A DNA stretch of 9,733 nt from Bacteroidales bacterium (lineage in GTDB: Bacteria; Bacteroidota; Bacteroidia; Bacteroidales; Muribaculaceae). The notes under the pieces were generated by a model. The model had not been told where the DNA came from and did no database searches. It saw only the letters and a list, made by a program, of their open reading frames with translations. The translations under genes and the position numbers were made by a program. Shown piece after piece: positions 1-7,512 of the stretch. The stretch is taken from the NCBI GenBank assembly GCA_004553095.1, contig SFMJ01000055.1, positions 1-9,733 on the forward strand, in the 5' to 3' direction. Position 1 is the stretch's first letter, and each line of letters starts with the position of its first letter.

Positions 1-1239
<1,239 letters not shown>

Positions 1240-1266
1240 AATCATCAATAACGCATATTTTATTAG

Positions 1267-1296
1267 AGCGCGCTCCTTAAAATAAAGGAGCGCGCT
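1267..1296. terminator. Perfect 12-bp GC-rich hairpin after the peptidase gene
   Basis: Bases 1267-1278 (AGCGCGCTCCTT) pair without mismatch with 1285-1296, leaving a 6-base A-rich loop. It sits 27 bases after the peptidase stop codon. Neither strand has a proper T run after the stem (GTGTGTTGT on plus, TAATAAAAT on minus). It may therefore act as a 3' RNA-stabilising structure or as an imperfect terminator rather than a canonical intrinsic terminator. Confidence 0.5.
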
Positions 1297-1312
1297 GTGT
1301 GTTGTAAAACAT

Positions 1313-1335
1313 AAAAAAAAGCGTGCTTCGCACGC
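1313..1335 (-). terminator. Terminator-like hairpin with T8 tract, minus strand
   Basis: On the minus strand, bases 1335-1321 read GCGTGCGAAGCACGC, a 6-bp stem with a GAA triloop. Eight consecutive T follow (1320-1313). This is the shape of an intrinsic terminator for leftward transcription. It abuts the first unit of the minisatellite and would be the last stop signal for read-through from the etf operon. Confidence 0.55.
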
Positions 1336-1490
1336 CACCCGAAGACAAAAAAGGGACGTGTGCCACCCGAAGACAAAAAAGGGAAGTGTGCCACCCGAAG
1401 ACAAAAAAAAGGGAAGTGTGCCACCCGAAGACAAAAAAAGGGAAGTGTGCCACCCGAAGACAAAAAAGGGAAGTGTGCCACCCGAAGACA
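1334..1490. repeat. Minisatellite: five 28-30 bp units plus a 14-bp partial unit
   Basis: Unit starts are at 1334, 1362, 1390, 1420 and 1449, with a 14-base partial copy at 1477-1490. Each unit begins GCCACCCGAAGAC, continues with an A run and ends in GGGAAGTGT (GGGACGTGT in unit 1). Unit lengths are 28, 28, 30, 29 and 28, explained by A-run lengths of 6, 6, 8, 7 and 6. Otherwise the units are nearly identical, so the array is young or actively homogenised. Units change reading frame, so the short ORFs across it are not credible genes. There are no unique spacers, so it is not a CRISPR array. On the minus strand each complete unit reads as a small hairpin (GTG-GCA-CAC core flanked by GG and CC) followed at once by the T run. 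Confidence 0.9.
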
Positions 1491-1524
1491 TACTGGCAAT
1501 GACAACGCTACCCGCTCTATATTT

Positions 1525-1565
1525 AAAAAAGATGGAAACTGCAAAAAACAGCCTCCATCTTTTTT
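1525..1565. terminator. Bidirectional intrinsic terminator between convergent genes
   Basis: Bases 1525-1536 (AAAAAAGATGGA) are exactly complementary to 1554-1565 (TCCATCTTTTTT). The loop contains an extra CTG/CAG pairing (1539-1541 with 1549-1551). A six-T run follows the GC-containing stem on both strands, so it can stop rightward transcription from the peptidase gene and leftward transcription from the etf-acyl-CoA dehydrogenase operon. The latter's last stop codon lies 35 bases away. Confidence 0.8.
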
Positions 1566-1599
1566 ATTGGGATTTTTAGATTAATCTTTGGGGTATGGA

Positions 1600-3309
1600 T
1601 CAGTCTTGTGAGTACAGGTAGTTGTTGAGCTGTTCGGGGGCACACTTTGCGATGAATGCAGCGTGCTTTTCTACTTCGGCTTCGGCGAAGTTGACGAAGA
1701 CGTTGAGTGAGCGACGGAACATGTCATTGCGAGCGGCGTCCTCGAGGAGGAGAATGCTCATCACGGAGTATCCTGCCATTTCGACGAGTCTGCGCGCCAT
1801 GAAGTCGAGATATTTGGTATCACCGACAGCAGTGACAGCCTCAACAGCAGCGGCATATTTCTCAGCCATAGCTTTGAGTTTGGCGACGACAGCCTGATCA
1901 GCGGGATTGAACTCACCCTCGAGGTGAGAGTTGATCCAGTTGAGGTATGTACCGGTGGTGACATGGCGGATAGCAGCTACGACCTGGAGCTGAGTAGTAC
2001 CCTCGTAGATCGAAGTGATGCGAGCGTCGCGATAGATTCGTTCGCAAGCGTAATCCTTCATGAATCCGGAGCCGCCATGGATCTGGATAGCGTCGTAAGC
2101 ATTCTGGTTGCAGAACTCAGAAGAGAGACCCTTGGCGAGTGGAGTGAAAGCGTCAGCGAGTTTGGAGAATTCCTTAGCCTCCTTGCGTTCCTCGACAGAG
2201 AGTTTGCGTTCCTTGGCGATATCGTCGTAGATTTTATAAACGTCGACATATCGAGAGCAAGCGTAGAGGAGAGCACGAGTAGCGTCGAGTTTAGCCTTCA
2301 TCACAGAGAGGATCTCGGACACGGCGGGGAACTCGATGATTGGTTTACCGAACTGGCAACGCTCCTTGGCATATCCGAGAGCTTCGCGGTAGGCGGCTTC
2401 GCTGAGGCCGACGCTTTGAGCGGCGATGCCGAGTCGAGCGCCATTCATGAGGGCCATGACATACTTGATAAGACCGAGGCGGCGAGAGCCGACGAGTTCG
2501 GCGGGGGCATCCTTGTATGTAAGTTCGCAAGTGGGGCTACCCTTTATACCCATCTTATTTTCGATGCGACGCACATTGACTCCACCATTTCTCTTATCGT
2601 AGATGAACATAGAGAGACCACGACCATCCTTAGTACCCTCTTCAGAGCGAGCGAGCACGAGGTGGATATCGGAGTCGCCATTGGTGATGAAACGCTTCAC
2701 GCCATTGAGCACCCAAGAACCATCCTCCTTCTGAGAAGCCTTGAGCATAACCGACTGGAGGTCTGAACCGGCGTCAGGCTCGGTGAGGTCCATGGACATG
2801 GTTTCGCCGGCGCAAACGCGGGGGATATATCTTTGTTTCTGATCCTCATCAGCGAACTCATAGATAGTTTCGGCGCAATCCTGGAGGCCCCAGAGGTTTT
2901 CGAATCCGGCATCAGCTCGGCTGACGATATCGGCAGCCATGATGTAGGGAGTGATAGGGAAATTGAGGCCACCGAGGCGACGTGGCATAGCCATGCCCAT
3001 AAGGCCGGCCTTGCGGCAAGCGTCGAGATTGCGGGCAGTACCCTCGGCATAGATCACACGGTTATTTTCCACGCGGGGTCCTGTATGGTCGACCTCCTCG
3101 GCATTTTCAGCGATGATATCGCCGCATATTTCGCCTACGATTTCGAGCACCTTGTCATAACTATCCTGGGCGTCGGCATAGTCGAAGGGGGCATAATCGT
3201 ATTTTTCGGCATCAGCGTAATCGCGTTCCTTGAGCGCCACGATCTTCTCCATCATCGGATGGGTGAGATAATGTTTGAGCGCCTCGTTGTCTTTATAGAA
3301 ATTAGCCAT
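1600..3309 (-). CDS. Acyl-CoA dehydrogenase with C-terminal extension
   Basis: This 569-residue FAD enzyme oxidises an acyl-CoA at the alpha-beta bond, or reduces an enoyl-CoA, and exchanges electrons with Etf. Visible family motifs are LTEPDAGSD at 175-183 (FAD/substrate loop), NGVKRFITNG at 202-211, IHGGSGF, and YRDARITSIYEGTTQ, in which Glu436 sits where the catalytic base lies in short- and medium-chain enzymes. The usual family length is about 380 residues. The extra length is an N-terminal stretch of about 60 residues and an Ala/Glu-rich helical tail of about 130 residues after the catalytic Glu, as in the longer bacterial acyl-CoA dehydrogenases. No signal peptide is seen, so it is cytoplasmic. 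Its ATG overlaps the etfA stop codon in a TAATG junction with no Shine-Dalgarno sequence, which suggests translational coupling. It is the last gene of the operon. Chain-length preference cannot be read from sequence alone. Confidence 0.95.
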   Translation of the reverse strand: MANFYKDNEALKHYLTHPMMEKIVALKERDYADAEKYDYAPFDYADAQDSYDKVLEIVGEICGDIIAENAEEVDHTGPRVENNRVIYAEGTARNLDACRKAGLMGMAMPRRLGGLNFPITPYIMAADIVSRADAGFENLWGLQDCAETIYEFADEDQKQRYIPRVCAGETMSMDLTEPDAGSDLQSVMLKASQKEDGSWVLNGVKRFITNGDSDIHLVLARSEEGTKDGRGLSMFIYDKRNGGVNVRRIENKMGIKGSPTCELTYKDAPAELVGSRRLGLIKYVMALMNGARLGIAAQSVGLSEAAYREALGYAKERCQFGKPIIEFPAVSEILSVMKAKLDATRALLYACSRYVDVYKIYDDIAKERKLSVEERKEAKEFSKLADAFTPLAKGLSSEFCNQNAYDAIQIHGGSGFMKDYACERIYRDARITSIYEGTTQLQVVAAIRHVTTGTYLNWINSHLEGEFNPADQAVVAKLKAMAEKYAAAVEAVTAVGDTKYLDFMARRLVEMAGYSVMSILLLEDAARNDMFRRSLNVFVNFAEAEVEKHAAFIAKCAPEQLNNYLYSQD

Positions 3310-4340
3310 TATTTCGTATTCTTTTTATAGTACTTGATTAATTTAGGCACGACATCCTCGACATTGCCGGTGATGACATAATCGGCGATATCATTGATCG
3401 GGGCGTCGGGATCATTATTGACAGAGATAATGATCGAAGACTCTTGCATACCGGCGATATGTTGGATTTGGCCGGAGATACCGCAAGCGATATAGAGTTT
3501 GGGGCGAACAGTTACGCCTGTCTGTCCGATCTGGCGATCGTGGTCAGCCCAACCTGCATCGACAGCAGCGCGGCTTGCGCCGACTTCTCCGCCGAGCACA
3601 TCAGCCAGGTCATGGAGCATTTGGAAATTCTCCTTGCTACCCATGCCATAACCGCCGCAGACGACAACGGCGCTACCCTTTAGGTTGACCTTAGACTTCT
3701 CGACATTACGATCGATGACCTCAACGACATAATCGAGGGGAGAGGTATAATCATCAGCCTTGAGGTCAACTACAACACCCTTGTGGTCGGGGTTGTAGAC
3801 TTCCTTCTTCATGACGCCTTCGCGGACAGTAGCCATCTGAGGTCGGCACTCGGGGTTGACGATAGTAGCGACGATGTTACCGCCGAAAGCGGGGCGAATC
3901 TGGAGGAGGAGATCCTTATAGACTTCGCCGGTGCGAGCGTCGGTATGGTCGCCGATCTCGAGTTGTGTGCAGTCGGCAGTCAGACCGCTATGGAGAGCGG
4001 AAGAGACGCGTGGGCCGAGGTCACGGCCGATAGAAGTAGCGCCCATGAAAGCGATGCGTGGTTCCTTCTCCTTGAAGAGATTGATAAGGAGAGAGCTGTG
4101 GGGGAGCGAAGTATAGGGATAAAGGCGAGGATCCTCCACCTTATAGAGAGTATCAACGCCGTATGGGAACACTTGATTTTCGATACCGGAGAGATTGTCG
4201 CCGGCTACGACAGCTTCGAGCTTGATGCCGAGTTTATCGGCGAGTTGGCGACCCTTGGTGAGGAGTTCGAGGCTCACATCAGCCACCTTACCATCCTCAA
4301 ATTCGCAATAAACGATTAAATTATTCTTATCCGATGCCAT
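3309..4340 (-). CDS. etfA: Electron transfer flavoprotein, alpha subunit
   Basis: EtfA binds FAD and, with EtfB, carries electrons between the acyl-CoA dehydrogenase encoded next and other redox partners. The 343-residue protein has the family's C-terminal FAD domain: GASRAAVDAGW at 254-264, then GQTGVTVRPKLYIACGISG at 272-290, QIQH at 291-294, and a run with conserved N, D and P residues ending in DYVITG at 320-325. The N-terminal Rossmann-like domain ends in RPAFGGNIVATIV (149-161) and RPQMATVREGVM, a motif set familiar from EtfA proteins of fermentative anaerobes. Length is close to the usual 320-340. The ATG start lies 2 bases after the etfB stop codon (TAA-TC-ATG), so the two subunits are made together. 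No signal peptide is present; it is cytoplasmic. Confidence 0.96.
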   Translation of the reverse strand: MASDKNNLIVYCEFEDGKVADVSLELLTKGRQLADKLGIKLEAVVAGDNLSGIENQVFPYGVDTLYKVEDPRLYPYTSLPHSSLLINLFKEKEPRIAFMGATSIGRDLGPRVSSALHSGLTADCTQLEIGDHTDARTGEVYKDLLLQIRPAFGGNIVATIVNPECRPQMATVREGVMKKEVYNPDHKGVVVDLKADDYTSPLDYVVEVIDRNVEKSKVNLKGSAVVVCGGYGMGSKENFQMLHDLADVLGGEVGASRAAVDAGWADHDRQIGQTGVTVRPKLYIACGISGQIQHIAGMQESSIIISVNNDPDAPINDIADYVITGNVEDVVPKLIKYYKKNTK

Positions 4341-4342
4341 GA

Positions 4343-5212
4343 TTATCCGATTGTATGGTTAGCGATGAGTTCTTTGATAAGAGTTTCGATCTCCTGGTCA
4401 TTATTTTCGACGCGGCGAGCATCCTTGGCGGTGAAGACTACATTTTCGATTTGTTTCACCTTAGTAGGAGATCCGGCGAGGCCGCACTGGTTGAGGTCAG
4501 CATCGACATATTGAGCAGACCACTCGCCGATGTTGAGGTAAGGGCGCTTCTCGATGAGATCCTTCTTGGCGGGATCAGCGGCGACCTCAGAAGGCACAGC
4601 GGCATACTTATACTTCTGCACGAACTTGGCATTGCGAGGGCGGCAGGGGGCTGCCGAGCCATTTACGGTGATCACAGCGGGGATAGGAGTGCGGACAGTT
4701 TCGACGCCCGACTCGATGCGGCGCTTCACGAGTGCCTTACCATCCTTAACTTCGATGATATCCTCGGCATAAGTGACCTGAGGGAGGTGGAGTTTTTCGG
4801 CGATCTGGGGACCAACCTGGGCGGTATCGCCATCGATAGCCTGGCGGCCGCCGATGATCAGATCATACTGTCCGATCTTGGCAACAGCAGCGCTCAGAGC
4901 GTAAGAAGTGGCGAGGGTATCAGACCCTGCGAAAGCTCTATCGGAGAGGACGATACCTCCGTCGGCGCCGCGATACATACCTTCACGAATGATTTCAGCG
5001 GCACGAGCCGGACCCATAGAGAGGAGAGTCACCTTAGAGCCGGGATACTGTTCTTTTAGTTTCAAGGCCTGTTCGAGGGCATTGAGATCCTCGGGGTTGA
5101 AGATGGCGGGGAGAGCGGCACGGTTGATAGTACCATCCTCCTTCATAGCATCCTTACCGACATTGCGAGTGTCGGGCACCTGTTTGGCCAAAACGATGAT
5201 ATTAAGACTCAT
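4343..5212 (-). CDS. etfB: Electron transfer flavoprotein, beta subunit (bifurcating-type loop motif)
   Basis: EtfB is the partner of EtfA and binds AMP in classical Etf or a second FAD in bifurcating Etf. At 289 residues it is somewhat longer than the usual 250-265. It begins with a typical EtfB strand (LNIIVLAKQVPDT), followed by NPEDLNALEQALKLKE at 39-54 and GRQAIDGDTAQVGP at 122-135. That last loop has the DGDTAQVGP form known from Etfs of anaerobes that bind FAD here, and not the DDDCNQTG-like form of mitochondrial AMP-binding Etf. The type is therefore inferred, not shown. It is the first gene of the operon. The ATG is preceded by AT-rich sequence without a Shine-Dalgarno motif, and a candidate -7 promoter box lies about 70 bases upstream. 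Residues 200-289 follow the family only loosely. Confidence 0.95.
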   Translation of the reverse strand: MSLNIIVLAKQVPDTRNVGKDAMKEDGTINRAALPAIFNPEDLNALEQALKLKEQYPGSKVTLLSMGPARAAEIIREGMYRGADGGIVLSDRAFAGSDTLATSYALSAAVAKIGQYDLIIGGRQAIDGDTAQVGPQIAEKLHLPQVTYAEDIIEVKDGKALVKRRIESGVETVRTPIPAVITVNGSAAPCRPRNAKFVQKYKYAAVPSEVAADPAKKDLIEKRPYLNIGEWSAQYVDADLNQCGLAGSPTKVKQIENVVFTAKDARRVENNDQEIETLIKELIANHTIG

Positions 5213-5280
5213 ATTAATTATGTTAGATTATGATACGAAATGAAATGATATGTGCACAAACGAGAGTGCATAAATCGGTG

Positions 5281-5288
5281 CAAAGATA
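5281..5288 (-). promoter_or_regulatory. Candidate promoter -7 box for the etfB-etfA-acyl-CoA dehydrogenase operon
   Basis: The minus strand reads TATCTTTG, an exact match to the Bacteroidetes -7 consensus TAnnTTTG. It would place the transcript start near 5274 and give a leader of about 60 bases before etfB. A TTTG lies only 12 bases upstream (5304-5301), nearer than the usual 19-21, so the -33 element is doubtful. Confidence 0.5.
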
Positions 5289-5312
5289 ATAAAAAATTCT
5301 CAAAAAACCGAA

Positions 5313-5324
5313 TTTTGTGCAAAA
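5313..5324. promoter_or_regulatory. Short inverted repeat, possible operator, in the divergent promoter region
   Basis: TTTTG-TG-CAAAA forms a 5-bp inverted repeat around a 2-base centre. Measured from the inferred etfB start, it lies at about -40 to -50, where activators often bind. GTGCA also occurs at 5252, 5266, 5278 and 5317. No regulator is identified and the region is AT-rich, so chance is a real alternative. Confidence 0.22.
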
Positions 5325-5360
5325 TAGGGGGAAATTAAGAGATTTTTGAAAGATTTTCCG

Positions 5361-5368
5361 TAAATTTG
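5361..5368 (+). promoter_or_regulatory. Candidate promoter -7 box for the PD40 protein gene cluster
   Basis: TAAATTTG matches TAnnTTTG exactly and ends 25 bases before the ATG at 5394, giving a leader of roughly 19 bases. A TTTG at 5345-5348 lies 12 bases upstream, closer than the usual -33 spacing. It would drive the rightward run of four genes. Confidence 0.5.
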
Positions 5369-5393
5369 CAAGATATTACACAAAATAGCGAAA

Positions 5394-6638
5394 ATGAAAA
5401 AAATAAGATACTTATATGGCATAGTAGCGGCGATGTGTTTGGGAGTTGCCGAGACGGATGCAGCGCCTGCCACTCCGATGGATCTGTTGGAGCAGGGGCG
5501 AGATGCCTATATGGACTATCAATTTGACGAAGCCGACCGGCTTTACAGTCAGGCACGCAAGAGTCAGACGCGCAAGAAGCTGAAGCGTCCCGAAGAGGCC
5601 TTTGAACAGAAATACAAGCTATACAGCGAGCAGTTAATGCAAGCCGAGAACTTCTTGGATCGGGTAGAAAAGATCGTAGTAATCGACAGCATCAGCGTGC
5701 CTCGCCGGGACTTTTTCAAGCAGTATAAATTGCCGGTCTCCGCCGGGATTCTGAGCGATAGCAGGGCACTGTCCTCCTCCGAGCAAGAGGGAGTCGACTA
5801 TGTCTATCAGAACGAAGGGCGCGACTACAAGCTCTGGGCACGCCCCGACAGTGTGGGCAACATGCAGCTGGTAGAATCGACGCTACTCACCGATGGTAAA
5901 TGGAGCGAAACGACTCCCCTATCCGAAGAGTTGTCGCAGGGTGGCGATGCCATCTATCCCTTCATGATGGCAGATGGAGTGACCCTCTACTATGCGTGCA
6001 ACGGCGAGGGGTCGATCGGTGGATACGACATCATGGTGGCCACTCGCGATGCCGCCGACGGGAGCTTCCTACAGCCCTCCAACTTGGGTTTTCCCTACAA
6101 CTCACCCTACGACGACTACCTGCTTGCCATCGACGAATACAACGGCGTCGGATGGTGGGCCACGGAGCGCAATCAACTTGAAGATGAAGTCACCATCTAC
6201 CTCTTCATCACCAACGACATGCGCACCAACTACTCCTCAGACGAAGATGATGTAATAGGATTCGCGCGACTGAGCGAATATATGCAGACACAGCCGGAAG
6301 ATGGCGACTACGCCGACCTGCTTGCCACGATTCGAGCCATCGACCCCGCCTCCGAGACGAAAGTCAAAGAATTCACCTTAGCCGCTTCGGGAGGCAGAAT
6401 CTACCACTACTACGACGAACTACCCTCGCCCACAGCGCGGACAGCGATGAAGAAATATCTCTTGGAGAAGAGTAAAGAAGATGCACTCGAAAAGCTTCTT
6501 GACAACGACCGTCGCCAATATCACGAGAGCAAGAGCTCATCATTGGCAGAGCGCATCGCCCAGCGAGAGAAAGATCTCGAAGCCAAGCGAGAAGAGGTAA
6601 AGCGACTTCGCTCCGATCTCTACAAGCTCTTGAAATAG
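5394..6638 (+). CDS. Exported PD40 (WD40-like) repeat protein with coiled-coil tail
   Basis: I do not recognise a named gene. The 414-residue protein starts with a signal peptide: KKIR, then a hydrophobic stretch at about 6-19, and likely cleavage after the Ala-rich ETDAA near residue 24. Residues 28-60 form a TPR-like helical pair (LLEQGRDAYMDYQFDEADRLYSQA). Two PD40 beta-propeller-type repeats follow: about 183-217, containing DGVTLYYACNGEGSIGGYDI, and about 231-260, containing NSPYDDYLLAIDE. The last 60 residues (about 352-414) are charged and helical, probably coiled coil. TPR plus PD40 occurs in Bacteroidetes envelope proteins, including PorE of the type 9 secretion system and OmpA-family proteins, but this protein has no C-terminal OmpA peptidoglycan-binding domain. 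It is probably periplasmic or at the outer membrane, with a structural or scaffold role. The Cys at residue 15 follows VAAM, a poor lipobox. It is the first gene of the plus-strand run and lies 43 bases before the phosphatase gene. Confidence 0.75.
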   Translation: MKKIRYLYGIVAAMCLGVAETDAAPATPMDLLEQGRDAYMDYQFDEADRLYSQARKSQTRKKLKRPEEAFEQKYKLYSEQLMQAENFLDRVEKIVVIDSISVPRRDFFKQYKLPVSAGILSDSRALSSSEQEGVDYVYQNEGRDYKLWARPDSVGNMQLVESTLLTDGKWSETTPLSEELSQGGDAIYPFMMADGVTLYYACNGEGSIGGYDIMVATRDAADGSFLQPSNLGFPYNSPYDDYLLAIDEYNGVGWWATERNQLEDEVTIYLFITNDMRTNYSSDEDDVIGFARLSEYMQTQPEDGDYADLLATIRAIDPASETKVKEFTLAASGGRIYHYYDELPSPTARTAMKKYLLEKSKEDALEKLLDNDRRQYHESKSSSLAERIAQREKDLEAKREEVKRLRSDLYKLLK

Positions 6639-6681
6639 AGGCAAAGAGATCGCAGACACGACAGTATAGGTAAAAAAATCG

Positions 6682-7503
6682 ATGGAAATAGAGGATATAA
6701 AAAATATAATAGGGAAGACTCAGCGTTATAACTTACACTCCCACACTCAATATTGCGACGGACATGCGCCGCTGAGCGAGATAGTGGAGGGTGCATATCG
6801 CCGAGGATTTGAGGTATGGGGAGTAACGCCCCACTCGCCACTCTGCCAGCCCTCACCCTGCAACATGAGGGGGGAAGATGTGCCGGCATATCTCGACGAG
6901 ATGGAAAGTCTCAAAGAGAGATATCAGGATAAGATGGCACTGCTGACGGGGATGGAGATCGACTACATGAGTCGCGACTGGGGTCCTCACATCGACTACT
7001 TTCAGCGCCTGCCGCTGGAATATCGGATCGGGTCAGTTCACTTCGTGCCGACACAAGAGGGTGTATGGCTTGACTGCGATGGCAAATTCGAGCGATTCTC
7101 GCGCTATCTCCGCGAGGGATATCACGACGACCTGCGATATGTGGTAGAGAAATATTTCGAGCAAGTGCTCACGATGATAGAGATAGGGGGATTTGAGATC
7201 TTGGGGCACTTCGACAAGATCATCGGCAATGCCGCCATGGCAGATCCAACACTTGAAGATCAGGGGTGGTATGCCTCGCTGATAGCGGATGTGATAAGCC
7301 ATAGCCGGAGAGCCGGATTGATAGTCGAGATCAACACCAAAGCCATCGAGAGCAAAGGGAGATACTTCCCGGCGCGGCGATGGTGGGATAAGCTGACGGC
7401 GGCAGGAACGCCGTTAGCCATCAACTCCGACTGCCATCATCCCGACCTGACCGAAACAGGGAGGGAAGAGGCATATCGAGAGTTATCAAAAATAAAATGT
7501 TAA
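6682..7503 (+). CDS. PHP-domain phosphatase, histidinol-phosphatase family
   Basis: This 273-residue PHP (polymerase and histidinol phosphatase) metallohydrolase has the expected metal-site residues in order: His19 and His21 (HSH), Asp26-Gly-His28, His51 (TPHSP), Glu92 (GMEID), His120 (GSVHF), His176 and Asp178 (GHFD), and Asp250 with His252 (NSDCHH). All the motifs of a working trinuclear site appear present. Length fits HisK/HisJ-type histidinol-phosphatases (about 260-280), which remove phosphate from L-histidinol phosphate in histidine biosynthesis. No other his genes are in the window, so another phosphomonoester or nucleotide substrate is possible. No signal peptide is seen; it is cytoplasmic. 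The start at 6682 places HSH at the usual distance from the N-terminus. Its stop codon is 9 bases before lepA. Confidence 0.85.
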   Translation: MEIEDIKNIIGKTQRYNLHSHTQYCDGHAPLSEIVEGAYRRGFEVWGVTPHSPLCQPSPCNMRGEDVPAYLDEMESLKERYQDKMALLTGMEIDYMSRDWGPHIDYFQRLPLEYRIGSVHFVPTQEGVWLDCDGKFERFSRYLREGYHDDLRYVVEKYFEQVLTMIEIGGFEILGHFDKIIGNAAMADPTLEDQGWYASLIADVISHSRRAGLIVEINTKAIESKGRYFPARRWWDKLTAAGTPLAINSDCHHPDLTETGREEAYRELSKIKC

Positions 7504-7508
7504 CTTTG
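7501..7508 (+). promoter_or_regulatory. TAnnTTTG box overlapping the phosphatase stop codon, just before lepA
   Basis: TAACTTTG is an exact match to the -7 consensus and begins inside the TAA stop codon of the phosphatase gene. The lepA ATG begins 5 bases after it, so a transcript started here would begin at or inside the start codon. No TTTG lies at -33. It is either a leaderless lepA promoter or a chance match. Confidence 0.25.
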
Positions 7509-7512
7509 CAAA

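Noticed and set aside
1334..1490. CRISPR array
   Set aside because: The 28-30 bp units are directly adjacent with no unique spacers, and no cas genes are nearby.
1924..2766. A 280-codon plus-strand ORF opposite the acyl-CoA dehydrogenase
   Set aside because: It is antisense to a gene with clear family motifs. Codon bias of the real gene leaves the opposite strand open. Its protein has no recognisable domain.
3783..5059. Long plus-strand ORFs opposite etfA (3783-4319) and etfB (4355-5059)
   Set aside because: These are mirror-strand ORFs of well-supported genes, acidic and low in motif content, with no promoter or start context.
5394..5453. Lipoprotein signal (Cys at residue 15) in the PD40 protein
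   Set aside because: The preceding residues are VAAM, which does not fit a lipobox, and a better cleavage site for signal peptidase I lies near residue 24.
6639..6681. Separate promoter or terminator between the PD40 gene and the phosphatase gene
   Set aside because: No hairpin with a T run and no TAnnTTTG box is visible in the 43 bases, so cotranscription is the simpler reading.
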